A stretch of 64,000 nt of DNA from Microbacterium sp. LWH7-1.2 (GCF_038397755.1 NZ_CP151637.1:3968001-4032000); one strand, 5' to 3'. Shown: positions 52,514 through 61,183, counted from the first letter of the stretch. The notes: generated from the letters alone by a model not told the origin. Translations and numbers: made by a program.

Positions 52514-53719
52514 ATGACCCTCGACACGCTGCCCGCACTCGACCGCCGCACCGCGCTGCTGAGCGCGTTCACCGCTCCGAAGGGCTTCGGCGACCAGACG
52601 CTCCGCGAGCGCCGAGCCGATGCGATCGAGCTGCTCGGCGGCATCCCGGATCCCGCCGCGCTGCCCGCGCGCGAGCTCGCCGAGGCGACCGCTCGTGTGC
52701 TGTCACAACCCGGACTGCCGGCACTGCAGTACTCGCGGACGGAGGGTATTCCGGCGCTGCGGGAGTGGATCGCGGCCCGCGAGCGCGTGCCGGTCTCGCG
52801 CATCGTCCTGACCAACGGCGGCTTCCACGGGCTCGCGCTCGCGATCCAGACGACCGTCGAGCGCGGCGACCTCGTGGCGGTCGACAACCGATCTTCCCGC
52901 TGTTCCTGCGGGGCCTCGAGCTGTCGGCTGGGCGCACGCTTCCGGTGCGGGTGGGTGCGCACGGCATCGACATCGAGGAGCTGAGCGGGCTCCTGAAGGG
53001 CGGCGCGCGTCCGGCGGCGCTGTACACGGTGCCCGACTTCCACAACCCGACGCAGGGATCGCTGCCGCTCGAGGGCCGCCGCGAGCTGGTGCGGCTCGCG
53101 GAGCACTACGGCTTCGTCGTGTTCGCCGACAACCCCTATCGTGAGCTGCGGTTCAGCGGTCGGGCGCCGAAGGAGGAGCCGTTCAACCACTCCGAGCGCG
53201 TCATTCACATCAACACGTTCACGAAGACCCTCGGCCCCCGGACTGCGGCTGGGATGGCTCGTGCTGCCGGAGTCGCTGACGCCCGACATCGTCGCGCTGC
53301 GGAGCCGCCAGGACTCGCACTCGTCCACGTTCGTGCAGGCCGTCGTGGCCGAGCTGCTGACGCAGGATCCCGGCCTCTTCGATCGGACCCTCGACCGCGC
53401 GCGGGCGACGTACGCGTCGCGTGCCCGCACGCTCGCGGAGGCGATCGATCGGGAGGCGCCCGGTGCCTTCGACGTCGAGGTGCCCGGCGGCGGCCTGTTC
53501 CTGTGGCCGCGGCTGCGTGATGCGAGCGTCGACGCCGACCGCCTCGCCGCCGACGCGAGCGCCGAGGGCGTCGAATATCAGCGCGGCGCCTTCTTCCCCT
53601 CAGGACCCGGGACGGATGCTGCACGCCATCTGCGACTCGCCTTCGGGGACACTTCTCAGGACCAGCTCACTGAGGCCGCGGCGCGGCTGGGACGCGCGCT
53701 GCAGCGACAGCGCGCGTGA
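52514..53719 (+). pseudogene. PLP-dependent aminotransferase (class I/II) with two frameshifts
   Basis: The product would be about 400 residues: LLGGIPDPAALPARELAEATARVLSQPGLPALQYSRTEGIPALREWIAARE, then ALYTVPDFHNPTQGSLPLEGRRELVRLAEHYGFVVFADNPYRELRFSG, HINTFTKTLGP (Schiff-base Lys) and LGWLVLPESLTPDIVALRSRQDSHSSTFVQAVVAEL. Near 52890 the frame shifts by loss of one base in a C-run (GACAACCGATC), and near 53237 it is restored by an extra C (GGCCCCCGGACTG). Both lie in C/G homopolymers, so sequencing error is possible, as is true decay. The family resembles MocR C-terminal domains or 2-aminoadipate transaminases. Confidence 0.8.
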
Positions 53720-53940
53720 CCCTCGCGCATGAAGCGCCGGTGCTCGAGCGCGTCTGGGCGGAGGCCTTCCCTCAGTGGGGGGTGTACAAGCCGATCCTCG
53801 GCGACGGTCGCGCGGCGCTTCTCGGCGAGCGCCGCGACGGGTCGGGGCGCCTGCGCGATCTGCATCTGAAGGGGATCGGCCCCACCTCGATGTCACGCGT
53901 CGACGGCTTTGCCGTCGTCGGGCCGATGCTGCGCGGCCCG
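53716..53940 (+). pseudogene. Second selO remnant with internal deletion
   Basis: Starting from a GTG that overlaps the aminotransferase stop, the sequence encodes [13 protein letters not shown] joined directly to [55 protein letters not shown]. About 60 residues between AFP and QWG present in the other selO copy are missing, and similarity ends at 53940 where an IS110 fragment begins. It is similar but not identical to the copy at 48634, so it is an older or separately acquired paralogue. Confidence 0.7.
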
Positions 53941-54069
53941 GCGCGAGACAGGCATCAAGACCGGCTCGGTCACCGGGCCCGCCCCGTCACTGACCCAGAC
54001 GCGATTCATCACCTTCCCCGGATCAACGGCCACGACGAGAGTCGAAGGCGCCAGCGGCGCTGGAAGCAA
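53941..54069 (-). pseudogene. IS110-family transposase, 5' stub
   Basis: From a TTG at 54069 with AAGGAGGT nine bases upstream, the frame reads [45 protein letters not shown], then stops matching at the selO remnant. [14 protein letters not shown] is the N-terminal RuvC-like motif of IS110 transposases. Only about 43 of roughly 400 residues remain, so the element is dead. Its junction with the selO remnant at 53940 marks a deletion or insertion breakpoint. Confidence 0.6.
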
Positions 54070-54329
54070 ACATCACGGACCTCCTTACCGCCCAGCGGCG
54101 GTCAAGGCCGCGTCGTCAGCGGAACTCGCAGGCGATCACGACAGGCCATCGCCTCGACGGCCCATCCTCAGCCTGCGCTCGGCGAGGTCAATGTCGTTCA
54201 TGCTCGCTCCGCTGCGCGTGCTCCACATTGACATCTCCCACGCTCCGGCCGTGGCCGGCCGCCTATCGAGCCGATGCCCACCCCACGACCTATCAGCAAC
54301 GCTGTGGAGGTGCGGACGTCGTACCGTCC

Positions 54330-54512
54330 TCAGCCCTGCGAGTCGGCGAATGCGTCCGCGATGAACTTCTCCACGTCCGACTCCCGCGAGCACCGCCTCC
54401 CGGCGATCATTGCGGACTTCGGTGCCGACCCGGTGTGCAGCATCCACCTCAGCTGCGCCGGAGTCCGCCGGAGGCGCTCGGCTACCTCGTCGAGGAACAG
54501 AATGCGATCCAT
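54330..54512 (-). CDS. Excisionase-like helix-turn-helix protein
   Basis: About 60 residues from the ATG at 54512: MDRILFLDEVAERLRRTPAQLRWMLHTGSAPKSAMIAGRRCSRESDVEKFIADAF. This is the winged-helix pattern of MerR-type excisionases and AlpA-like proteins: DEVAERLRRTPAQLRWML as the recognition helices and AGRRCSRESDVEKFI as the wing and C-terminal helix. Its place among integrase, XRE regulator and relaxase suggests it directs excision of the island. The frame opens ten codons further upstream without a better start. 54070-54329 holds only the upstream edge of the IS110 remnant and no gene. Confidence 0.65.
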   Translation of the reverse strand: MDRILFLDEVAERLRRTPAQLRWMLHTGSAPKSAMIAGRRCSRESDVEKFIADAFADSQG

Positions 54513-54607
54513 CTCGTCACCCGCCTTGCTAGTTGAGGTCAACTGGAGAACTTAGTGAACCAGAATCTCTAGTCGCTCACAATAGCCATGCGTAGTAGTA
54601 TCCGAGC

Positions 54608-55204
54608 ATGGCGACAGACGAACAGATCGGTGCGAACCTCATCCGGATCAGAAACGGGTTGAGTCAGAAAGATCTCGCCGACGCTATGCGCGCGCGAGGT
54701 TTCAAGTGGTCCCAAGCCACTGTGTGGTCGGTCGAGAAGGGTGAGCGACCGTTGCGCCTCACCGAAGCGGAAGGACTCGGCGTTGTGCTGCGGATCAATC
54801 CGGATCTGCTCCTCGCGACACCCGAAGAGCTCGACCTCCACGCCGACGTGGTCGACTTCGCCAACCTGCTCGACGAGATCGCCGAACTCGCCGGTGTGGC
54901 ATTCGATGCACAACTGAGGCTCGCCCGCGCGATCGACGACCGACCCGAGTCCGAGTGGCCCAAAGATTCGCTCACCATCGTGACCCGAAATGCGATCGAC
55001 GCCGCGCTGGACGGGCTCGCCCGCGCCGAGGCGAACCATCGCGGCATCAGCGAAGCGGGTGGGTGGTTGAACAGAACCCATGCCGCCTCCAGCGTCCACA
55101 CCGACGCCTTCCTCGCGCGCGTCCGCGAGGTGATCGAGGAGGCCAACCGCGACCGCGGCGACCGGGCGGAGGAAGACGAAGGGATCGATCAAGCAGAGAA
55201 CTGA
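54608..55204 (+). CDS. XRE-type helix-turn-helix regulator
   Basis: A 198-residue protein. The N-terminal HTH reads ATDEQIGANLIRIRNGLSQKDLADAMRARGFKWSQATVWSVEKGERPLRLTEAEGLGVVL (about 2-62), as in Cro/CI-type repressors. The rest is helical (DFANLLDEIAELAGVAFDAQLRLARAI, FLARVREVIEEANRDRGDRAEEDEG) and may dimerise. It precedes the integrase on the same strand, with the end of the gene overlapping the start of integrase similarity, so it probably controls integrase expression. Confidence 0.8.
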   Translation: MATDEQIGANLIRIRNGLSQKDLADAMRARGFKWSQATVWSVEKGERPLRLTEAEGLGVVLRINPDLLLATPEELDLHADVVDFANLLDEIAELAGVAFDAQLRLARAIDDRPESEWPKDSLTIVTRNAIDAALDGLARAEANHRGISEAGGWLNRTHAASSVHTDAFLARVREVIEEANRDRGDRAEEDEGIDQAEN

Positions 55205-55379
55205 CGGCGTCTGGCGCGCCCGCTACCGCGACGACGCCGGACGGGAGCACGCCCGTCACTTCACTCTCAAGCGCGATGCGCAACGGTGGCTCGACGAAGT
55301 CGCGGCCGCCGTCGTCACCGGGCAGTATGTCGACCCCAAAGCGGGACGAATCACCTGGGATGAATGGGCGACCAGGTGG

Positions 55380-56312
55380 ATGGAGCGACAGTCCTGGGCG
55401 GTGGGCACCCACGAGGCGGCGGCCGTCGCGGTGCAGAGCGTCCCGTGGCGCGATGGCCCGATCGCCGGCGTGAAGTCGTCGCATGTACAGGCGTGGGTTG
55501 CCGCGGAGTCGAAGCGCGGACTGGCGGCATCCACTATCAAGACGCGCCTCAACTATGTGCAGATGTCGTTCCGCGCCGCCGTCGCCGATAAGGTCATCGC
55601 CTCGAGCCCGGCCGTGGGCGTCAAGGCCCCGCGCGGTCGGAAGGCGGAAGCCGCCATGCGGATCATGTCCGCAGAGGAAGTCGATGCCGCGCTCGAGGCG
55701 GCCGGAGACTTCCGCGGCTTCGTCGAGGTCTGCGTCTTCGCGGGACTCCGACTCGGCGAGGCGGCCGGACTGCAGCTGCGCGACGTGAACTTCCTCGGAC
55801 GCTCGGTCACCGTCGCCCGGCAGGTGCAGGGCGCGACGAACACGACCGCTCAGATCGTGCCGCCCAAGTACGAGTCCGAGCGCACGGTCTACGTCCCCGA
55901 CGAGCTCATGGCGTCACTCGCCGCGCACGTCCAGCGTCAGCACGTCATCGATCACGACGAGCAGCTTTTCGTCACCCCGCTCGGTCGGCTCTGGCATCGC
56001 AACAACGCCGCGGGGGAGTGGCGCCGTATCCGCGAAGCCGCCGGGCTCTCCGACGAGGTCACGCTGCACACGCTGCGCCACACCTTCGCGTCGAACCTGA
56101 TCGCGCAGGGCTGCGATGTCGTCACCGTGCAGCGCGCCCTCGGGCACTCGACGCCCTCAATCACGCTGAACGTCTACAGCCACCTCTGGCCGTCCGCGGA
56201 GGACAAGACCCGGTCCGCAACCTCGTCGTTCATGACAGAGGTCCGCAATTCTGCGGACTCTGTGCGGACTGAAACCAAAAAACCCCAGGTCAGGGGCTCG
56301 CGTCAGCGGTAG
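55380..56312 (+). CDS. Tyrosine recombinase/integrase of the genomic island
   Basis: The catalytic domain is complete: [21 protein letters not shown] (first Arg), the [16 protein letters not shown] beta region, [18 protein letters not shown] (HxxR) and [22 protein letters not shown] (His and the nucleophilic Tyr). The core-binding domain [35 protein letters not shown] precedes it. Similarity starts much earlier: the open frame from 55134 encodes GRRKTKGSIKQRTDGVWRARYRDDAGREHARHFTLKRDAQRWLDEV, the arm-binding domain, but contains no ATG, GTG or TTG before 55380. So either the start codon is lost or initiation is unusual. Its stop lies inside attR, overlapping the yajQ 3' end. Confidence 0.85.
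   Translation: MERQSWAVGTHEAAAVAVQSVPWRDGPIAGVKSSHVQAWVAAESKRGLAASTIKTRLNYVQMSFRAAVADKVIASSPAVGVKAPRGRKAEAAMRIMSAEEVDAALEAAGDFRGFVEVCVFAGLRLGEAAGLQLRDVNFLGRSVTVARQVQGATNTTAQIVPPKYESERTVYVPDELMASLAAHVQRQHVIDHDEQLFVTPLGRLWHRNNAAGEWRRIREAAGLSDEVTLHTLRHTFASNLIAQGCDVVTVQRALGHSTPSITLNVYSHLWPSAEDKTRSATSSFMTEVRNSADSVRTETKKPQVRGSRQR
56248..56270. repeat. Arm-type repeat, right end
   Basis: A 23-base stretch beginning ATTCTGCGGACTCTGTGCGG, with two TGCGGACT words. It matches the left-end copy at 18955-18977 except for one base and lies 28 bases from the attR core, inside the integrase coding sequence. Confidence 0.6.
56277..56296 (-). terminator. Terminator of yajQ supplied by the island
   Basis: On the minus strand CCCC-TGACCT-GGGG is followed by TTTTTT, seven bases after the yajQ stop. 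The corresponding place at attL has another CCCC/GGGG hairpin without the T-run, so integration exchanged the yajQ terminator. Confidence 0.6.
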
Positions 56313-56321
56313 TTGACGAAC
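56299..56321. other. attR of the genomic island (yajQ 3' end)
   Basis: Identical over 23 bases to attL at 18832-18854. On the minus strand it encodes the last YajQ codons (FVNYR) and the stop; on the plus strand it holds the integrase stop. Integration therefore preserves the yajQ coding end. Confidence 0.8.
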
Positions 56322-56791
56322 TGGAGGTCGACGTCGAGGTCGGACGCCTTCAGCAGGCGCTGGACCTCCTGCAGGTCATCGCGGGACTTCGACTGGACGC
56401 GCAGCTCGTCGCCCTGGATCTGCGATTTGACGCCCTTGGGGCCCTCGTCGCGGATGATCTTCGAGATCTTCTTCGCGTTCTCCGACGAGATGCCGTCCTT
56501 GATCGTCGAGACGATCCGGTACTCCTTGCCGCTCGCGAAGGGCTCGCCCGAGTCCAGGCTCTTCAGTGAGATGCCGCGCTTGATGAGCTTAGACTGGAAG
56601 ACGTCGAGCACGGCCTTCGCGCGCTCCTCGGTGCTCGCCTTGATGAGCACGGACTCGCCGCTCCACTCGACCGAGGCGCCGGTGCCCTTGAAGTCGTAGC
56701 GCTGCTCGATCTCTTTGCGCGCCTGGTTGAGGGCGTTCTCCGCCTCCTGGTGGTCGACCTTGCTGACGATGTCGAACGAAGAATCTGCCAT
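56303..56791 (-). CDS. yajQ: YajQ family nucleotide-binding protein
   Basis: A 162-residue protein with two ferredoxin-like domains: [142 protein letters not shown]. YajQ proteins bind nucleotides, and some bind cyclic di-GMP. The gene is whole, since the island crossover occurred at its last codons. It is divergent from the maltose operon with a 267-base intergenic region. Confidence 0.93.
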   Translation of the reverse strand: MADSSFDIVSKVDHQEAENALNQARKEIEQRYDFKGTGASVEWSGESVLIKASTEERAKAVLDVFQSKLIKRGISLKSLDSGEPFASGKEYRIVSTIKDGISSENAKKISKIIRDEGPKGVKSQIQGDELRVQSKSRDDLQEVQRLLKASDLDVDLQFVNYR

Positions 56792-56878
56792 GCCGGAAGT
56801 CTACCGACGGCTGCCCTCCGGCGACGAGGGAGGATGCCGCGCCCCGGCGTTCCGGCCGGGACGACGCTTGGCGACGGG

Positions 56879-56979
56879 TGCAAGCGATTCCAAACTGGAG
56901 CAAGGTCACGGCCAGATATCGATTGCAGCCCGTCAGGTTGCCGGATTCCATGCGGTGGTGCAGAATGTAAGCGCTTGCA
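56879..56979 (+). promoter_or_regulatory. Promoter with LacI-type operators ahead of the maltose operon
   Basis: TGTAAGCGCTTGCA (56966-56979) is a nearly perfect palindrome of the MalR/CcpA-like LacI class. TTGCCG and CAGAAT (56961-56966, 17-base spacer) are a plausible promoter whose -10 box abuts it, so a bound repressor would block initiation. A weaker site TGCAAGCGATTCCA lies 87 bp upstream (56879-56892). Confidence 0.55.
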
Positions 56980-57058
56980 GTATTGCGAGTCCACTGACGG
57001 TCTTCTGCAATCACGTGAAGGTCGGCACCACACCAGCACTCAAGAGAGGCACCCACCA

Positions 57059-58306
57059 ATGAAGGTGAACAAGAGGAGCATCGCGGCTTTCGGCGCGATC
57101 GCCGCTGTTTCCGCGCTGACCCTCGTCGGCTGCGCGAGCGGAGGCGACTCGGACTCGGGCGACGAGGGCGAGTCGGCGGGCGAGATCACGGTCTGGGTCG
57201 ACGCCGACCGTGCCGCCGTCCTGGAGGATGCGGCGAAGGACTTCACCGCTGACACCGGCGTGAAGGTCAAGCTCGTCCAGAAGGAGTTCGGCGAGATCCG
57301 CGACCAGTTCGTGCAGCAGGTCCCCACCGGCAAGGGCCCCGACATCGCGGTGGGCGCGCACGACTGGCTGGGCACGCTCGTCACCAACGGCGTCGTCGCA
57401 CCGGTCGAACTCGGCGACACCGCAGGAGACTACGAGCAGGTCGCCATCGACGCGTGGAGCTACGAGGGCAAGGTCTACGGCGTCCCGTACGCGATCGAGA
57501 ACATCGGCCTGCTGCGCAACACCGACCTCGCCCCCAAGGCGCCCGCCACCTACGACGACATGATCGCCATGGGCACGGCGGCCGGCACCGAGTACAAGTT
57601 CCTCGTGGGCCTCGACCCCGAGGCGGCCGACCCCTACCACCTGTACCCGTTCCAGACGTCGTTCGGCGCTCCGGTCTTCGGCACCTCGGCCGACGGCAGT
57701 TACAACCCCGAGGACCTGCAGATCGGCAACGCCGGTGGGCAGGCTTTCGCCACGTGGCTCGCCTCGCAGGGCGCGACCGGCACCGGTGTGCTCAACACCA
57801 ACATCAACGGTGACCTCGCCCGCGAGAACTTCGTCGCCGGCAAGTCGCCGTTCTACCTCACCGGCCCGTGGAACGTCCCCGCGGCCGAGGAGGCCGGCCT
57901 CAACCTCGCCGTCGACCCGATCCCGTCGGCCGGCGGCCAGGCCGCACAGCCGTTCGCGGGCGTTCAGGGCTTCTTCCTGAGCTCCGAGAGCGAGAACTCG
58001 CTCGCCGCCACCGAGTTCCTCGTGAACTACATCGGCAGCGAAGAGGTTCAGACGGCGCTCTATGAGGTCGGCGGCCGCACCCCGGCGCTGACCGCGGCCT
58101 ACGAGGCTGCTGTCGCGAACGACCCGATCACCGCAGGCTTCGGTGCCGTGGGCGCGGACGCGGTGCCGATGCCGAGCATCCCCGAGATGGGCTCGGTGTG
58201 GGAGTACTGGGGTGTCACCGAGACGGCCATCATCAACGGCACCGGCGGCTCGCCGGTCGACCTGTGGAACAAGATGGCGTCCGACATCCAGGCCGCGATC
58301 CAGTAA
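57059..58306 (+). CDS. Maltose/maltodextrin-type ABC substrate-binding lipoprotein (MalE-like)
   Basis: 415 residues from the ATG at 57059, with GAGAGG ten bases upstream. The signal peptide MKVNKRSIAAFGAIAAVSALTLVGC ends in a lipobox. Mature motifs: GEITVWVDADRAAVLEDAAKDFTADTGVKVKLVQKEFGEIRDQFVQQVPTGKGPDIAVGAHDWLGTLVTNGVVAPVEL, YEGKVYGVPYAIENIGLLRNTDL and FVAGKSPFYLTGPWNVPAAEEAGLNLAVDPIPS. These are typical MalE/GanO features. First gene of the operon with MalF, MalG and a GH13 enzyme, which supports maltodextrin as ligand. Confidence 0.92.
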   Translation: MKVNKRSIAAFGAIAAVSALTLVGCASGGDSDSGDEGESAGEITVWVDADRAAVLEDAAKDFTADTGVKVKLVQKEFGEIRDQFVQQVPTGKGPDIAVGAHDWLGTLVTNGVVAPVELGDTAGDYEQVAIDAWSYEGKVYGVPYAIENIGLLRNTDLAPKAPATYDDMIAMGTAAGTEYKFLVGLDPEAADPYHLYPFQTSFGAPVFGTSADGSYNPEDLQIGNAGGQAFATWLASQGATGTGVLNTNINGDLARENFVAGKSPFYLTGPWNVPAAEEAGLNLAVDPIPSAGGQAAQPFAGVQGFFLSSESENSLAATEFLVNYIGSEEVQTALYEVGGRTPALTAAYEAAVANDPITAGFGAVGADAVPMPSIPEMGSVWEYWGVTETAIINGTGGSPVDLWNKMASDIQAAIQ

Positions 58307-58318
58307 TCAGGCACGTTC

Positions 58319-58346
58319 GGGGCGGCGTCCGCGAGGACGCCGCCCC
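58319..58346 (+). terminator. Intra-operon hairpin between malE- and malF-like genes
   Basis: GGGGCGGCGTCC and GGACGCCGCCCC pair perfectly around GCGA, with no T-run. Such a hairpin usually lowers downstream expression or stabilises the binding-protein mRNA. Confidence 0.6.
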
Positions 58347-58382
58347 GGCACCGCATTCCCGCAGTTCCGGAAAGAGGAGCCG

Positions 58383-60002
58383 ATGACGACCCCCACCATT
58401 GACCGCGACGCCGCGGTCGAGACGCCCCCGAGCAAGAAGTCCAAGCGCGCGGCGCGCCTCGCCGAGCAGGCCGGGGCCGGATGGAAGCTGCTCATCTTCA
58501 AGGTCGTCGCCCTCGGCATCATCGACGCCCTCGCCCTGTACGCCGCTCTGGTGCTCTTCCAGACCGACCAGCTGGTCGCCGCGATCGCGGTGCTCGCCGT
58601 CACCGGCATCGCCAACTGGGTGTACCTCAGCCGAGGCAATCTCCCCGCCAAATATTTGATCCCCGGGCTGATCTTCCTGCTGATCTTCCAGATCTTCGTC
58701 GCCGGGTACACCGCGTACATCGCGTTCACCAACTACGGCACCGGTCACAACAGCACTAAGGAGAGCGCGGTCAACGCGCTCATGCTCTCGGCGCAGGAGC
58801 GCGTGCCCGACTCGCCTGCGTACGAGCTCACCGTCGTCGAGCGCCTCGGCGAGTTCTCGTTCCTGGTCACCGACCCCGACGGCGATGTCGAGCTCGGGGG
58901 CGTCGAGCGCCCGCTCGAGCCGGTGAACGACGCCGAGATGGACGGCGGCAAGGCCGTCGCGGTCCCCGGCTACAACACCCTCAACTTCTCGCAGATCGTC
59001 GCCAACCAGGAGGCCATCGCCGACATGGCGGTGCCGATCAGCGACGACCCGAACGACGGATCGCTCCGCACGCCCGACGGCTCGGTCGCGTACGTCTACC
59101 TCTCCAGTCTCGAATACGACGAGGCCGCGGGCACGATGACCGACACCCGGACGGGCACGGTGTACTCCGACATCGGCACCGGCGCGTTCACGGCCCCCGA
59201 TGGCACCGAGCTCATGCCCGGCTGGCAGATCACGGTCGGCTTCGACAACTTCGTGCGGGCCTTCACCGAGGAGTCCATCCGCGCGCCGTTCTTCTCGGTG
59301 CTGCTGTGGACCTTCGTCTTCGCGTTCTTCTCGGTCTTCACGTGCTTCGCGCTCGGGCTCTTCCTCGCGATCGTGTTCAACGACCCGCGCATGAAGTCCA
59401 AGAAGTACTACCGACTGCTCATGATCCTTCCGTACGCCTTCCCCGGGTTCCTCTCGGCACTGGTGTGGGCGGGCATGATGAACCAGGAGTTCGGCTTCAT
59501 CAACGTGGTCCTCCTGGGCGGGGCCGACATCCCCTGGCTCACCAACGAGTGGCTGGCGAAGTTCAGCATCCTGCTCGTGAACCTGTGGCTCGGCTTCCCC
59601 TACATGTTCCTCATCTGCACCGGCGCGCTGCAGTCCATCCCCGACGACGTGCAGGAGGCGGCGAAGGTCGACGGCGCGAGCGCCTGGCAGATCTTCCGCA
59701 GCATCAAGCTGCCGCTGCTGTTCGTCGCCGTGGCGCCCCTGCTGATCGCGTCGTTCGCGTACAACTTCAATAACTTCACGCTCATCTACATGCTGACCGG
59801 TGGCGGGCCGCGTGACGTGACCGCCGACGTGAACGTCGGTGCGACCGACATCCTCATCACGATGGTCTACAAGGTCGCGTTCGTCGGTTCGAAGGCCGAC
59901 TACGGCCTCGCGAGCGCGTTCTCGATCATCATCTTCCTGCTTGTCGCGACCATCTCGGTGATCGCCTTCCGACGCACCAAGGCCCTCGAGGAGCTGAACT
60001 GA
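58383..60002 (+). CDS. Maltose-type ABC transporter permease (MalF-like)
   Basis: 539 residues from the ATG at 58383 (AAAGAGGAG upstream). A charged N-terminus precedes spans such as LLIFKVVALGIIDALALYAALVLF and YLIPGLIFLLIFQIFVAGYTAYIAFTNYGTGHN. A large extracytoplasmic domain of about 190 residues (P2 loop) follows, then the permease domain. The EAA loop reads DDVQEAAKVDGASAWQIFRSIKLPLL, and LIASFAYNFNNFTLIYMLTGGGPRD is a MalF hallmark. It pairs with the MalG-like protein; the ATPase (MsiK type) is not in the operon and is probably encoded elsewhere, as usual in actinobacteria. Confidence 0.93.
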   Translation: MTTPTIDRDAAVETPPSKKSKRAARLAEQAGAGWKLLIFKVVALGIIDALALYAALVLFQTDQLVAAIAVLAVTGIANWVYLSRGNLPAKYLIPGLIFLLIFQIFVAGYTAYIAFTNYGTGHNSTKESAVNALMLSAQERVPDSPAYELTVVERLGEFSFLVTDPDGDVELGGVERPLEPVNDAEMDGGKAVAVPGYNTLNFSQIVANQEAIADMAVPISDDPNDGSLRTPDGSVAYVYLSSLEYDEAAGTMTDTRTGTVYSDIGTGAFTAPDGTELMPGWQITVGFDNFVRAFTEESIRAPFFSVLLWTFVFAFFSVFTCFALGLFLAIVFNDPRMKSKKYYRLLMILPYAFPGFLSALVWAGMMNQEFGFINVVLLGGADIPWLTNEWLAKFSILLVNLWLGFPYMFLICTGALQSIPDDVQEAAKVDGASAWQIFRSIKLPLLFVAVAPLLIASFAYNFNNFTLIYMLTGGGPRDVTADVNVGATDILITMVYKVAFVGSKADYGLASAFSIIIFLLVATISVIAFRRTKALEELN

Positions 60003-60003
60003 C

Positions 60004-61014
60004 ATGAGCAACCTCACTCCCCACACCGGCAAGTCGACCCTCGAGGACTTCGGCGACAGCGTCGGCCGTGCCGAGGCGCTCATCGGAGCCCCCGGTGCCA
60101 TCGACGGATTCGACGCGAAGGAGGGTGCGGGCGTCCGCGGCGAAGGCCCGCTGCCGCGACGGAAGTTCAAGCGCTACTTCCGCGAGACGGGATGGCGGCA
60201 CATCGTCGGCGTCGTCGTCGCGGCGTTCGCGATATTCCCGCTGCTGTACGTCTTCTCGGCCTCGCTCAACCCCGGCGGCACGCTGCTGACGGCCAACGGC
60301 CTGTTCGGCAACGTCAGCCTCGAGAGCTACCTCGCCCTGTTCCAGTCCGAGACGCACCCCTACGGTGCCTGGTTCGTGAACACCCTGGTGATCGGTCTCG
60401 TGACCGCCGCCGGCACGGTCATCCTCGGGGCGCTGGCCGCGTACTCCTTCTCGCGCATGCGCTTCACCGGTCGCCGCTTCGGCCTGACGACCCTGCTCGT
60501 GGTGCAGATGTTCCCTCAGATGCTCGCGATGGTCGCGATCTTCCTCCTCATGGTGCAGATCAGCGACATCTTCCCGGCCATCGGCCTGAACACCCAGATC
60601 GGTCTGATCATGGTGTACCTCGGCGGAGCCCTCGGAGTGAACACGTACCTCATGTACGGGTTCTTCAACACCATCCCGTCGTCCATCGATGAGGCGGCGA
60701 AGATCGACGGTGCCGGTCACGCGCGCATCTTCTTCACGATCATCCTGCGCCTGGTGGCACCGATCCTCGCAGTCGTGGGTCTGCTGTCGTTCATCGGCAC
60801 CTCGAGCGAGTTCGTGCTGGCGAGCATCATCCTCATCGACCCGGAGAAGCAGACCCTCGCCGTCGGCCTGTACAAGTTCATCTCCGACGAGTTCTCCAAG
60901 AACTGGAGCCTGTTCGCCGCGGGGGCGGTACTGGCGGCGATCCTGCCGGTGGCGCTGTTCCTGGCGCTGCAGCGCTACATCGTGGGTGGTCTCACCGCGG
61001 GCAGCGTGAAGTAG
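60004..61014 (+). CDS. Maltose-type ABC transporter permease (MalG-like)
   Basis: A 336-residue permease starting one base after the MalF stop. After a charged extension of about 60 residues, HIVGVVVAAFAIFPLLYVFSASLNPGGTL begins the membrane part. WFVNTLVIGLVTAAGTVILGALAAYSFSRMRFTGRRFGL and MLAMVAIFLLMVQISDIFPAIGLNTQIGLIMVYLGGALGVNTYLMYGFF follow. The EAA loop is SIDEAAKIDGAGHARIFFTIILRLVAPILAVVGLLSF. The extended N-terminus is longer than in E. coli MalG but common in actinobacterial versions. It completes the importer with the receptor and MalF-like protein. Confidence 0.93.
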   Translation: MSNLTPHTGKSTLEDFGDSVGRAEALIGAPGAIDGFDAKEGAGVRGEGPLPRRKFKRYFRETGWRHIVGVVVAAFAIFPLLYVFSASLNPGGTLLTANGLFGNVSLESYLALFQSETHPYGAWFVNTLVIGLVTAAGTVILGALAAYSFSRMRFTGRRFGLTTLLVVQMFPQMLAMVAIFLLMVQISDIFPAIGLNTQIGLIMVYLGGALGVNTYLMYGFFNTIPSSIDEAAKIDGAGHARIFFTIILRLVAPILAVVGLLSFIGTSSEFVLASIILIDPEKQTLAVGLYKFISDEFSKNWSLFAAGAVLAAILPVALFLALQRYIVGGLTAGSVK

Positions 61015-61183
61015 TCGAATCGGCCGGGCGGCACTGAGGGCGCAGCATCCGTCGACCTCCGTGCCATGATCGGAACGGATACAACTGAACAACAACTCAA
61101 GGGCTCTGTCATGGCGTCGTCCGTGCAACCACGCCGCACTTCTCTCGCGGTGCAACGCCGCCTGTCCTGTGAAAGGCAACAGC

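Noticed and set aside
54187..54232. GTCAATGT/ACATTGAC inverted repeat as a regulatory site
   Set aside because: Arms are only 8 bp with a 30-base gap in the decayed IS110 upstream region; no gene depends on it.
18832..56321. Prophage
   Set aside because: No capsid, terminase, portal, tail or lysis genes were seen; the cargo is metabolic and the mobility genes fit an integrative/mobilisable island.
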